DNA from: Mugil cephalus
Taxonomy: Eukaryota; Chordata; Actinopteri; Mugiliformes; Mugilidae
NCBI RefSeq assembly: GCF_022458985.1
Contig: NC_061776.1
Location: 6,618,088 to 6,682,087 of the forward strand
Length of the DNA: 64,000 bases
Direction of reading: 5' to 3'
The notes below the pieces were generated by a model that worked only from the letters and a program-made list of their open reading frames with translations, was not told the DNA's origin and ran no database searches. Below are positions 1 to 11,977 of this stretch, one piece after another. The stretch's first letter is position 1. Each line of letters starts with the position of its first letter. Position numbers and translations under genes: made by a program.

Positions 1-470
1 TTCATTATCTCATCCTGCTCCTTCTGTTTCATTTCTTCCTCCTTCTCTTCTTTCTCTTCCCAATTCTTCTTCAACTCCTTCTTTCTCCTCTACCTCTTCT
101 TCATCTCCTGTCTTTTTCTTTTACCTCCTCTTCTTCTTCTCCTAATCCTTGTTTGTTGTTTCTTCCTCCACCTCCTCCTTTTTCTTCATCATCTAATCCT
201 ACTTCTTGTTTCTTTTCTTCCTCCTTCTCCTCTTCCTAATTCTTCTTATTCTCCTCCTACTCCTTCTTTGTTGGTTCCTCCACCTCCTTCTTCTCCTCCT
301 TCGTCTTCATCATCTCCTCCTATTCCTTCTGTTTCGTTTCCTCCGCCTCCTCCTCTTCCACCTTCTTCTTATCCTTTCCTAAATTTTCTTCCTCTAAGTC
401 TTCTTCGTGTCTTCCTACTCATTATTTTTTGTTTCCTCCTACTCAGACCTCTGCTCCATCCTGACCACTA
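1..470. repeat. Polypyrimidine tract (TCC/TTC-rich) at left edge
   Basis: About 470 bp that are almost wholly C and T on the plus strand, with TCC, TTC and CTT runs. The open proline/serine-rich reading at 268-471 is a by-product of this composition, not a gene. The tract is cut by the window edge, so its true length is unknown. Confidence 0.9.
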
Positions 471-870
471 GGGGTGGGCGATACTGGGAAATTTCGATCC
501 GATACCAAATAAATACAGGGCTAGTATCGCCGATAACGGTACTTTTTCTTCACTTCCTCTTAACTAATACCTGTGTAAATGTCTTCTCTTCCAATACTGA
601 TACATTTCAATAACAGCATCCGTTCCAGTTGTGCGATGCTGCTGTGATGCTAAGATTTGAGCATCAAATTCTGTCGATATCTAATTTTTACTACAGGTGA
701 GGAGGGAGAAGCTCCTGATGTGAACAGACATGGAGAGAAGCTGAATGAACTCGGTGAGGAATTTACTGGACGTGTAGAAAAGAAACTGGAACAAAAGTAT
801 CAATCTCGTCACGCTAGTATCAATCCGATACCGATACTGGCCTTGGTATCGATACAGCCCGACCAGCTTC
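470..870. repeat. Dispersed repeat starting GGGGTGGGCGATAC
   Basis: Begins AGGGGTGGGCGATACTGGG and carries several GATACCGATAC-type motifs to about 866. The first 80 bp recur inverted at 55661-55738. The leading motif resembles hAT-type terminal repeats of fish, but I cannot define the other end. Confidence 0.5.
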
Positions 871-3800
871 AGTCTCTTGGCCCTAAACTGTCAATCACCT
901 GCAGCCGTGGATCCAACAGACCAGTCTCTCTGTTTTTCAACCTCAGGCAGTAAAACCAATTAGTGTCTGACAGCCTCAAGTTTCCAAACTCCGTTTTTAT
1001 TTTCTTCGCCCTCTGACCACAAAACAATCTCGTTCATTGACCGGTGTCAACACAGGTCACGCAGAGAGGAGTCGCTGCAGGATACCTCCCTGGTTGTTGT
1101 GATTCATTTGTCTATCACAGTCAGTCCAAATCAAATCTTGTTTGTCCTTGATTGTGCGTCCGGAAAAACAGTTGTCTGGATCTCTGATGTCCTCAATCTG
1201 AAAACACTGATGTAAATTTCACAGAGAAGAAATCCCACTATGGATATAACAATCACATCACAATTAGCAGCAGTGTTTTTGTGTTTGTGAGCTTCTCTAA
1301 AGTGAGATGAGACCCGACACAAATGACCCTTGTGGAAGTGTTAATTTCCTTCAGCAGCATGTGTGCGTTTTATTTGCATATGGAATGTGTTTTATTGTTC
1401 TCTGATGAGACGTTCAGCTCAGTGACAATCAAATCGTTTCCACTTTTGATTCCATTTGGCTCAAACGCAACAGAAGACACACACACAGAGAGAGTTTCAA
1501 CGAGAGAGATTAGATCAGAGGAGGTTTTTTTTTTTTGGAGAAGGAAATGTCAGCTTCATCCTCAGGGGGAAATATTTCACAATGATTTACACAACAATTT
1601 CAATCTGGACCAAAGCCGTCTCCTCTGGTTTCAGGTTCTCCATCCAGGCCAATCCAGATTATCCCAGGTCTGGACTGTGCAGACATGAGAAACTATTAAA
1701 ACTTCAGTGGTAGACCAATATTTTAGACCAAATAAAGAAAGTTGTAGAGTTTATGCTGATATCAGACTCATATTCTGAAGCTTTTTCTTTCTTTTAGACT
1801 TTCTTCAAGTTCAGGGACTCATGAGGACAGTCTGTATGTTACAGTCTGACCAATTCAAATCATGGGTGCCATGTTATCGCCAACGTCCATCAATATGTAA
1901 AAGGTCCTCACTTAAATATCCCAGCGTCTACTTACTTTAAATATCTTAAATATGAGCCTGTAAAATGCTTTGTAGCCCAATCACCTCATCAGTCATGGAG
2001 CTGTGTTTACCTTCTCCTCAGTCTCTGTGTTCATCCAACACCGTTAAAAGTTTGAATTTGAATTGAGAAAAATTATAAATACTCAGAAATAGTGAAAATT
2101 AAACTGTTATTTAGTATTATCATTATAACGTTAGCATGCTGGCCTTAATAACTTACTAGTAACTGAGATAAAGTTAAATTTGTATATCTTCATGGACATA
2201 AATCACATTCACACATGGGTTTCACATTATATATGACGCTAGCTGCTATTTTTCTACGCCTTTAGTTTGGACTAGCTAGCATAAGGTTAGCACAAGGCTA
2301 GGCTAACTTCAAACTTCATTTGTAAGGCGATGTTGTGCGTTTCTGAGATCAAGGTTCACATTAATGATTATTTTTCCTATATAAAATCTTAACAAACATC
2401 AAAGACAGACATTGACACTTACCTCAGATAATAGGTAGAAATCAGTTGACATCCAGTTCTTCCTTTTAATCTTCTGTTCCCATAACTTTCTCCGTTTTTG
2501 TTCACTGGGGAAACGGTGGAGTTTCCTCTGTGTTTTCTTGATCCTGTGCTGGAGTCGTAGGCTGAGCACTGTGGCATATTTTAACTTTTAATACAACTTT
2601 ATTCTCTGTTACTGCCACTTCTCTATGGGTGAATATTGGTTAGATGGATCAAACATGGCGCCCATGAAACACGTGACCAGCTCAGAACCAATCAGAATAG
2701 AGGAAAAGCTCAGACGGTCCATTCCCTACTTGGCCAGACTCTCTCTGGAAAGCCCACGTCAACAGCGCCCCCTTGTGGCATCCACAACTTTTTCAGTAAG
2801 CCTGTATATGTAAGCCTCACATGTGCTGCCTACATTTGTTTATCTGACCTTTTAGGCCACGAGTTCATAACAAGTCAAAATAAGTTCAGCAGAAGTTGAC
2901 CGAAAGTTCATGATAAGTGCAACATGACACTTTTCAGGAATAAACTGCAGACGTTCGCTGTCTCACTCGACTTCCTCCTGACCTTCTCACCTCCCGTCTA
3001 TGGAGAAGTAAGATGCAAGAAGTTAAAAAAACCTTCCCCCCACTCAGCATCTACATGTAGGGAACCAGCGCCTGGACTTTTATAAAACTTGTTATCACCC
3101 TATATTCAGTGTAACGTACTATCTGGGTTTTACTCTGGGTGATTGTCTGAATCATTACTAACTTCTACTACTAACTTGGAAGTTTTCAGGAAAATTATTT
3201 TATAATACATCTGAGGACGATATTTATTTTTCCAACCTCCTCTTCATTTTATTAAATCGTTGTACATTAACTTCCCCCGGTTGTTAATTTGTCTATATAT
3301 TTATATTTATATTGAAGAGGAGACAGAACAAACACAGAGAAAAAAGCAGGGATGGATTTAACTGATCAGTGTCTCTGATTGGACGTCATATGAGTAAAGG
3401 GAGTTAAGAAAAAGTTGGTCGGAAAAGGACAGACGGGAGACGTTTAATGTCAGCAACACATTTAAACTGAGCTCGAGAGACAGTTTTTTTTTTTTTTTTT
3501 TCTCCTTTGAGTCTGAAATAAATGACTTGGAGAGAAGCAGGAGGTGGAAACATCACCAGGGAATCTCTCATTTGATGCAGTGAAAACAGGGAGGGAGGGA
3601 GATAAATAGACCGTCTCCTGGGAGCAGCACAAAGGAAAAAGTAGAAGTGTTGCCCTCCTTCACCTTGACAGCTTCCTCCTGCTCCTCCTCCGTGAATTCA
3701 CTTTCTCCCTTCATCTGTGACGTCCACTTTTTTCCCCATCATTTTCCTCCTCCTCCTCCTCAAAGTCGACTTTTTATTTTATGGATTAATCCATTAGACC

Positions 3801-4400
3801 GAGTTGTAGCTTTTCTCTAGATCCATGATTAAAGAAATACAAGAACTAAAGAAATAAAAGCTGATGGTTTGCAGATATTAATTTCAGAAGCATTTACAAA
3901 ACAGTTCAATATGAACGTTTTACTTTATGTTTAAACCTGTTTCTTCCACTGATTCCTTTTAATAAATGAAACCTGGACTAATCTGGAAATTAGATCATGT
4001 TTAAAGCTGGTTAACAGCTGATAAGTCAAAATAAGACTTGGCATCTTGTCTTTCTGTACTTTAGGTTAGGGGTTAGTTTAAGGCACCTTCTCTAATCACG
4101 ACGGCTCCTCAGACATTATTGTTTCCTCAAAGGAACGGCTAAATCTGACTTAAGGGCAATAATTCGCATTTTCCAATTTCCTTTTTTCCCCCTTCATGTC
4201 AGAAATGCATTTCAAATCAATTTCTGATCCATTATAATGCATAATTTGCACGTGCATATGTGTACAACACAGTAAAACAATGACACTCATCAAATAAATC
4301 TAAAACATCTTCTCCCTGTTTGCATTAACCTACATTATATTCAAGTTCAATATTTACAAGTTGTTTAAGGCTTAAAGGAAAGTTTTGAAAACAAAAACAT
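871..4400. other. Intergenic sequence, no gene seen
   Basis: AT-rich sequence with a short poly-T (about 3486-3501) and GCTAAC/GCTAGC-rich repeat scraps near 2230-2310. Short open readings have no recognisable protein features. The region 2640-2800 ends with the 'cagcgcccccttgtggc' motif common in fish repeats. Confidence 0.5.
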
Positions 4401-4700
4401 TTGAATATTTTCAATTTTAATGTTATTCTATGTTTTATTCTGCATCTTATTTCATTCTATTTTAAAAGTTCTTATATCTTACTATGTATGTATTTTATCA
4501 ATTTGATGTTTTTATTTATTTTTTTATTATTTTAACTTCTCTTTTTTTACAGTGTGCATTAGTCTCTATGTCCTTTATGGTGTTGTTTGCAACACTTTCT
4601 TATATATTTCTGTTAATCAAAACGTGCAGCACTTTGAATGGGACTCACTTGTTCTGAAAGGTGCATCTGATTAATTGAATGATTGAATGATTGATTGATA
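4400..4700 (+). repeat. Probable LINE (L2-like) 3' tail
   Basis: T-rich 3'-UTR-like sequence followed by 'cagcactttgaatgg', 'ctgaaaggtgc' and a (TGAATGAT)-type tail. This is the usual end of CR1/L2-group LINEs in fish. No coding part remains. Confidence 0.4.
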
Positions 4701-5479
4701 CAGCCAGTGGACACAATGTCTTATAAATAGCCGCTAGTCGTCCCATTTACCGCAGGTCACGAGCTGATGATGAAGCAAACAGCTCCACTCGGGTGGAGGA
4801 CTCCGTCCAAACATCATGGATCAGTCCAAACCTCATCAAACAACCTGCATGTGGATCCAGGACAGAACAATCGACTGTGAAATGATTCACGCACGTGGAA
4901 ACAGTTCAGCGCTCCATGACTGTAAAGAAGAAAAATAACCACAGAGTGAGACGGGAGGATAAAACGAGACAAAAGGCTGGTGAGGAGGAGGACGGGCTGA
5001 CAAGGCTTCAGAGACTCAGCTGGAAGTTTATTCATTCGCTCGTCTGCAGATAGAAACATCACAGCTCCGTCCGCTCCGACTGAAGGCCTGATATCTTCGA
5101 ACCGCAGCCTTATACTGGAGAGAGAGGACGAAAAAGAAAAACCAGAGAGAAAGACGCAGCCGAGGTTCAGCGGCTTAAAGTTCATTATGCAAATAGCAGG
5201 ACTAAAATACCCCCACTCTGCGAGTCTAATTTCTCTTTCATGGTCTTTCTGAGTGTGGAGATGATCCATTACAGGTTAGCAAACAGCGGTGAGGTCAGAA
5301 CAATCAGATTAGCGATGCATATCTGTGGAGGCTCCATTTGTTTGAAGTCTCCTCCCGTCCTCGTCTATGAGGACGGGAGGAGAAAGTGAGTAAAATCTCT
5401 GCGAATGTAGGTGAGTTATATTTTTTTAGAAGTGAATATATACTGTGATGAACATACAATCAGACACACTCTTCACAGT

Positions 5480-6600
5480 TTGTAAACAGTGTGATGTTTT
5501 TTGAGGGGCGGGGCTTAAATGGAGGCAAAACATCTCAAACACTGTGGCCTGTAAATCAGTCAGTATATTTCAATGGACTGTTTTGGCAAGAATGGACGAG
5601 GAAAACACATATTTTAGAGAATATATTAATACACTCACTCCCCGAGACCGTGTGTTATTTTAAAAACCTGACTCTGACAGATGGGACTATATTCACCGAC
5701 CCCGACACTCTCACTCACTGGATGGACGATTTGACCAAAGGACACAGAGGGGACGAAGTCTGGTCCGTCTTTATCAAGTGAAGCCTCTCCTACAAAGATA
5801 TTACAAGAAGTAAGTGGAACCACTGTGGAGGGTGACGTAGTAAATGCAACTTCAGCTCAGACACCTTTGAAACACACTACTAATGTTGTATTAGCTTGCG
5901 TTAGCATTAGCATTAACATGTAAGAAGAATCTCCCAAATAATGAGTAACTTAACGTAATTTGTCAAATCGTCCATTACTCACTGGATGGAAAATTTGACA
6001 GGACTGTCCACCGTGCAGTGGCGAGATATTTACACGAACCTAAACGAGAAACCCAGCATCTACATGAAAGAAAAAGTGAAGGCATACAAATAGTTAGATG
6101 CCAATAACAATGTCTTCAATAGACATGTACAAGATTTGCAGTAGAAGAATTTAAATGATGACCTTTGTCCATATGAACACAGAGGAAGCTTCTCCAACAT
6201 TACAAGAAGTAAGTGGAACTACTGTGGACACTTGGACATCCCTGAAACACTTTGTGTTACCTAGCAGTTAGCATTAGCATTGACATGTAACAAGAACACC
6301 CTAAGTAAAGATTAACTGCACGTAATTTCAGTCACAGTTTATTCTAACCCATAACGTTATCCAGGCTGAAACTGATGATACATTGTATATATATTAATCT
6401 TGTATTATTTGTAGTGTGCACATTGTTGTTAATTGTCTCACTCCAAATCTTTCTTTTAATCACCAAAGTCAAACCAAAGTTGTCATGACTGGCAGTGACT
6501 GGTATGTGATAAAACTTCCAAGTTAGTGTTTTTGATTTTGGCTCCAAAAATACAGCAAGACTTTCACGACTGAAAGTGACAGTATTCGCCTCTAGCAGCG
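5480..6600 (+). pseudogene. Decayed repeat-borne ORF with internal duplication
   Basis: Two related coding remnants lie in series. At about 5594-5781 shifting frames read YFREYINTLTPRDRV, then CYFKNLTLTDGTIFTDPDTL and THWMDDLTK. At about 5978-6110 a second copy reads THWMENLTGLSTVQWRDIY, then KPSIYMKEKVKAYK, a stop, and LDANN. The pattern (W.DDLT...V.W.DI...P..Y..E..KAYKSL.A) resembles a repeat-borne protein family abundant in fish that carries SWIM or YqaJ-like domains; that assignment is from memory and uncertain. The non-coding blocks at about 5776-5962 and 6181-6332 are also duplicates. Frameshifts and stops make it non-functional. Confidence 0.4.
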
Positions 6601-6977
6601 TTTAATTTGTAAATCATAAGGTGCAAAGTAACGTTATACAGAAAACGTACTGAAAACAACATGAAAATGCCCACTTTCCACACTGCGGGACTTACAAGCC
6701 TCAGTTTCAAATAATATCCATGGTATAAATGTTATGACGATAATTTACAATTATTCTAGGCTATTATCCGTACAGCACAGGTGGGACTTACAGTAAATTA
6801 TACAGTCAGCAATTCATTTCTCAACAGGTCTAACGTAAAGAAAAAAAAAAAAGCTTTTAATTTAAATTATGATTATTCAAAGACTGGCACGGCGGCCTAT
6901 TAACAGACAGTAACTCACCATATTTAGTCACATCACTAGCATGTCCGTATTCCGGTTCCCGCCTCTTGCTCCGGCCG

Positions 6978-7121
6978 TTGTACCGGGCTAACTGTTGCCG
7001 GGGTAACCGCCTGTTGTACCGGGCTAACTGTTGCCGGGGTAACCGCCTGTTGTACCGGGCTAACTGTTGCCGGGGTAACCGCCTGTTGTACCGGACTAAC
7101 TGATGCCGGGGTTCCCGCCTG
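6978..7121. repeat. 36-bp GC-rich minisatellite, four units
   Basis: Units begin at 6978, 7014, 7050 and 7086. The first three are identical or nearly so and start TTGTACCGGGCTAACTGTTG; the fourth carries a few changes. It sits in the most GC-rich patch of the left half. Confidence 0.95.
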
Positions 7122-7250
7122 TTGCTCCGGCTCTTGCTTGGTCCACTTGTCTGACTGCTCGCCGCTGTAACTGGCTCCTGCTCCGGCTGGCGGTGAACCT
7201 GACCAGCTGCTGCCGCGGTGCCAGCCTCCTGCCCCGGCTTGGCTAACGTT

Positions 7251-7333
7251 AGCTGTCGGTAAACCCGGCTAACTGTCGGTGAACCCGGCTAACTGTCGGT
7301 GAACCCGGCTAACTGTCGGTGAACCCGGCTAAC
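7251..7333. repeat. 20-bp minisatellite, about four units
   Basis: The unit is GAACCCGGCTAACTGTCGGT. The period is not a multiple of three, so the array is unlikely to be coding. It shares the CCGGCTAACTG core with the neighbouring 36-bp array, which suggests a common origin. Confidence 0.95.
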
Positions 7334-7339
7334 TTAGCT

Positions 7340-9140
7340 GTAGCGGCGTTAGCCTCCTGCCGCAGTCGGTTTTGCCCATAAACATGGCCGCTGAAGTTGC
7401 CCTCGTCGCCGCCTGTAGAGTCTTTTCTGACTCGTTTTAAAGTGTCTTGCAACTCTTCCTTCTTTTTGACATGTTTGCGTTGAAATGGTAACAGTTTTTT
7501 CCTCTTTGCTTGCTCCTCAGATGTGGCGAATTTCAAAAGTTTTTTTTTCCTGTGTCCTGTGGTTTGTTGGCCCTAATGTCCCTAATGATGCCTGAGGGAA
7601 AATAATTTAATTAATTAAAAATAAAATAAAATAAAAACAATAATTATTTAGTTCTTAAACATATTGATGCAACTTCAGCAGTTTAATTTTGTTTTTGTCA
7701 AAATGTAAAAGAAAGTTTCACAAAATTAAAGAAAAAAAAAGAATTAATCATATCTTTCCTGTCTATTATATTGTTGTGTAACCTTCAATGTAATGAGATT
7801 TTAACATCTTTGGATGCACCAGTGGAGGTGATTAACCAAATCAAAGAGGCGGTATATAGAAGTGTTTTTTGTGTTGTTGTTGTTTTTTTCATAACCACAG
7901 TCTTAAATGAATACAGAGTTCATACTGCACTGAAGGAAAAGTAAACAGGACAGAACAGCGAAAGTTAGAGCTCAAGCTTTGTGAAACCAATAAGATGCTG
8001 ATCTTTTCTGTGAAAAAAGTCTTGAAAAGCAAAAACCCTTATTCTTGACCATGAATTCCATCCATTCATTCATTCATTCATTTGCACCCAGTGCAGCTGT
8101 GGAAAACAGCGATCAGATTAACGTATGATTCAAAAGATATGAAGCACATCAGAAGCAGCACTCATCTTTTAATTGATCTGGTATTTCATTTTGATTGCTC
8201 ACACCTCAGTTTTAAATCTTGGAAATGTTACAAAAAGCTTTTCAATAACCATCACAGCCACATAGAGAAATAATTACATCAGCAGCAACCTCTGATTTTA
8301 CAGTTAATTAAGAGTGCGTGGGAGTGGAGTTGAGACACACTGTAGGTACTTCTGTTTACCAACACACAGCAGATGACAGATTACCCATGAGCCTCTGGGG
8401 CCAGGCCAAGACATGCAGGCGGAGTCGTGGGTGGTCAGCGAGTTGACACAGTGAAAAAGCTGCGAGCCGACGGCCTTGTGGGAGGAGGCGGCCATGACAG
8501 ACTGCAGCCTGAAACAAACATTCAACACTGGTGATTAATGGCTGCTGCAGGCTTCTACAACCACGAGGAATATGAGAGTAAATGATACCACTGGAGATGC
8601 AGGGAAGTAAACTCACATTAGAGCAGAAAAAAAAACAGGTATTAGAGGAATTTTGTTTTAGAAAGCAGAATAATTTGTTGATCCCTGTGTTTTCAGTATT
8701 GGTCTGCAGAGTCATGAGAAAGTCTGAGGAGCTGAACAGAAATGACCCAACCAGGACCGAACCGAAAGAGGTGTGACACTCCTGGGAAACTAACATAATG
8801 AAACCTTCTCACCAGAAAACACAGACCATAAAATGACTCCCCTTACATCCGATGATGATGTGAACAAACAGGGTTTAAGTAGCCAGGAAGGACCTGCCAG
8901 CTCTGTTATACAGTGTCTGATGGACAATAGCTGTTCATAACAGTTTAGCCCCATTTGAGAACATATTGTTCACTGTGGGAGAGACCGTATCATTGATACG
9001 TTATGGGACGGGGTCGTACGTTGCCCTTTAAAGGTTTTTCCACTGTAAAAACAAAAGATGTGCATTTGATTTGAACATAAATACATAAAAAAAACACTTA
9101 TTCTCAGACTGGTTGGCGTGTGTTGGACATGAAGTCATAT
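7340..9140. other. Intergenic stretch, no gene seen
   Basis: A minus-strand reading at 7309-7536 is lysine-rich and without recognisable domains; I do not call it a gene. A TTCA run sits near 8067-8082. The end (8965-9065) repeats part of the tRNA-Asp 3' flank ('gagaccgtatcattgatacg', 'cctttaaaggtttttc'), so the tRNA-associated repeat begins here. Confidence 0.5.
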
Positions 9141-9212
9141 TCCTCGTTAGTATAGTGGACAGTATCTCCGCCTGTCACGCGGAAGACCGGGGTTCGATTC
9201 CCCGACGGGGAG
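9141..9212 (+). tRNA. tRNA-Asp (GTC), copy 1
   Basis: A 72-nt cloverleaf: acceptor stem TCCTCGT pairs with ACGGGGA, discriminator G, anticodon loop CTGTCAC (GTC, aspartate), T arm GGTTCGATTCC. No intron. Box A and box B are intact. Identical to four other copies in the window. The anticodon stem has T27-A43 where many vertebrate copies have C-G, a paired change that keeps the stem. The first T4 run downstream is about 27 nt away (9239-9242). The flanking 540 bp is shared, inverted, with copy 4. Confidence 0.95.
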
Positions 9213-9760
9213 ACTTCTTGTTCCCGTGTTAAACATAGTTTTCACAACTCCCATGGGACAACATCATGAGGCAGTTGGCATGGCAACTGGTGGTCACCAT
9301 GACGTCACATTCTGCCTCCTACTGTAGGAGGAGACCGTACCGTTGATACATCATGAGAACGGGTCGCACTTTGCTCCTTAAAGGTTTTTCTTCTGTAAAA
9401 CCAAAAGACGTCCATTGAGTTTGTTGTGAAATGCCAATAATAATAATAATAGGATGTCTCAAAACACTGCAGAGAATTACTTTTACCTGAAAGTCATGAG
9501 GCGACCTATAAGTTTAAAGTTTTCTGAGAAGGTGTAGAAAACAAAACAACAACAACAAGAAAAAGAAGATGGAGATGGGACAAAAAGGAGGAAGCAGATA
9601 AACTCATAAATGCACTAGAACTAGTCTGAAAAGCCTTTTGATAATGTTAATCTGATCTTTTGTGCAGGTTATTTGTTTTCCACTCTGTTTTATTCTGTCT
9701 CATAAAGCTATAATAATATAATAATAATAATAGAATCCTTAAAGAAGACCAGAAAACAAC
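9213..9760 (+). repeat. 3' flank of tRNA-Asp copy 1, shared with copy 4
   Basis: Runs from 'gttttcacaactcccatggg' through 'agttggcatggcaactggtg', 'ccttaaaggtttttcttctg' and 'gcactagaactagtctgaaa' to an AAT-rich end. The same string, inverted, runs from 24312 down to about 23885. Confidence 0.8.
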
Positions 9761-11120
9761 CAGTAACGCTGAATGAAAGAATTATAGTGGGATGTCTGCA
9801 TATGTGGTAACGGTTTGGTTTAGGGACAAATATAGAGTGAAGTTTACCCCCAATTTTTTTCATTTTTACGGAGCATCCTTTGCAATTTTATGCCTGAGGA
9901 AATGTTCCATCCTTTCCATTAGTTGTTTTTTTTTTTTTTTCCAGACTTTCTTCAGTGTTAATGGATTCATGCCTTCAAATGGGGTCATGTTATCTGTGGG
10001 AAAGTAGAAGTTTTCTGTAATGTCTGAGCTGTGACGGGATCTTAAGATGTTTTCTAAAGTGGTGGAGGTGAATTTTATAAACACATCTGAGGACAATGCT
10101 TATATTCTCAGTGACCATTTCCTTTAATTACAGTCAACTGGTCATTAGCTTGTTAAATTAAATTAATAATCCATTTGTTCGTACAGTAGTGTTAAAGCAC
10201 CATTTAACGTGTCACAGAGGTCATTACACCAGAGCAACAGTGGTAGTGATGCAACAATCAACCTTCATTATGAGACATGAACTGACCTTGGTTCCTCTGG
10301 ACGTTAAAAAAGCAGAAGGAGGTCTGAGTTTGTGTCGTCTGTAGACGGGAGCCCGGCTCAGATCAGATCTAATGTACAGGAAACAGAACGATGATGAAAA
10401 CGGGAGCAAACACCCGGATGATGTGATGAAATGAATATGGATCAGACCTCGTTACGACCGCATGTGTTTCCCTTCAGCCATGTGTGAATTTATTCCGTCT
10501 AATTAGCAGCATGTGTGTGTGTGTGTGTGTGTTTGTGTGTGTTTGTGTGATGAGAGGAGAGGAGAGATCGAGGCGTTAAATACGCGACACTTTTCATGTG
10601 GCCACAGAGACGCGTTCGGTTTGGTGTCTCTGCCGAATGTGATTATGAAATAATGTACAGCCGGATTTGTGCCATCTGCTCGGGTGACTTCGCACGTTTT
10701 TTATAGATCAGAGGGGAAAATGAACCCGTGCGGCTGTGGACAGGGTGAAATGATGCGGAGGGACTGTGCATAAGTAATTTTTACGTATAACCGTGCGAGT
10801 GTTGACGGCAGTTATGCTCAGCAGGGTCGGCTGGAAAGAAGGTTTATGATCCACAGCTGATGAGTTTACAATCAACCCTCAGCTGCTCGTCTAGTGAGCG
10901 GACGTGCTCATCACACAAATTAACTAATTATACTGGAGGACGAACTCTGAGGATAGAAAAGCCACTGGTAGTAACTTTATAAGTTCATGGGACAAAATAG
11001 CACAAAAATAGAAATACATCATGTAGACCAACTGACAGACTATTTAGTCACCTTAGAATCACTGCAACAACTTTTTGTGCCAACTACAATATACAATAAA
11101 TATAGTAATGGTAGTAGTAA
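9760..11120. other. Intergenic stretch with a (TG)n microsatellite
   Basis: Contains a TG-rich microsatellite at about 10512-10549 and otherwise unremarkable sequence. No coding signal was recognised on either strand. Confidence 0.5.
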
Positions 11121-11121
11121 T

Positions 11122-11977
11122 CACCGATCAGCCACAACATTATGACCACTGACAGGAGAGGTAAATAACATTGCAACAATATCAATGTTCTGTTGGGAGA
11201 TTTTTGCATCTTGCATTCATTCATGTGGATGTTACTTAGACATGTAGCACCCACCTAGACCAGACCAGACCAGACCAGACCAGACCAGACCAGACACCCC
11301 CTCCTGGATGATGGCAGCAGGATGCAGCCTGACACAGACAAACACACAAAAACGGTTTAGGAACGACTCAAGAAATCATGAAGAACAGCACAAGGTCCCA
11401 AAATGAAGTATTACTCTTGTTTCTTAAGTCACTGTCAACTGAAATAAATTATAATAAATCCCTCCTACCTTCATCTATTGAACTGTGGAGGACTGTTGTG
11501 GTTGATGAGCAAAAAAAAAAATCAACAAAGTACCTTGAGGGAAAAAAAGAAAAGAGCTCAATTATAGTTGATATTTGCTTAAATGTTTTCATGCAAGTAC
11601 AGAACTGTGTGTGCTGCACAAACACTCAACATTTAAGATCTATATGAAATAATTAATGAACAACAGCAACAAGTTCAATGCTTCACGCTAACATTCTTGT
11701 TTAATGTAGCATTTATACTAGAAAATTCATGGGACATATATAATATCTTCCTCTTCCAAATACTAAATAGTCACCTGGCCTCCAAATTCACTAGAACCAA
11801 AACTGATCAAGTATCTGTGGGATGATCCACCACAGAGACTCCTCCCCTCAACCTATAAGACCCAAAGACCCTGAATAACAATATTTCCTTTGCAGAAAAC
11901 ACAGGACACCCTCAGAAGGTCCATGTATATCTCTGATGTCTGGAAGGTGGTCATAATGTTATGCCTGATCAGTGTAT
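11122..11977. mobile_element. Non-autonomous Tc1-like element (copy a)
   Basis: Terminal inverted repeats: CACCGATCAGCCACAACATT at the left; at the right GGTCATAATGTTATGCCTGA, then TCAGTGTA. Interior AT-rich with an (AGACC)n tract at 11260-11295. The terminal sequence is characteristic of fish Tc1/mariner elements. No transposase remains. Confidence 0.8.
11260..11295. repeat. (CCAGA)n pentanucleotide tract inside Tc1-like element
   Basis: About seven perfect 5-bp units. Shorter versions occupy the same internal site in related elements near 27695, 40386 and 58495. Confidence 0.9.

Noticed and set aside
268-471. Proline/serine-rich open reading
   Set aside because: Explained entirely by the CCT/TCC composition of the polypyrimidine tract; no domain.
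5594-6110. Possible active host gene
   Set aside because: Frameshifts, an in-frame stop after KAYK, internal duplication and a deletion derivative elsewhere point to a dead repeat.
6978-7333. Regular repeats considered as a CRISPR array
   Set aside because: Units are directly adjacent without spacers, and the genome is vertebrate; they are minisatellites.
7309-7536. Lysine-rich minus-strand reading
   Set aside because: No domain, overlaps the minisatellite, no splice or promoter context.
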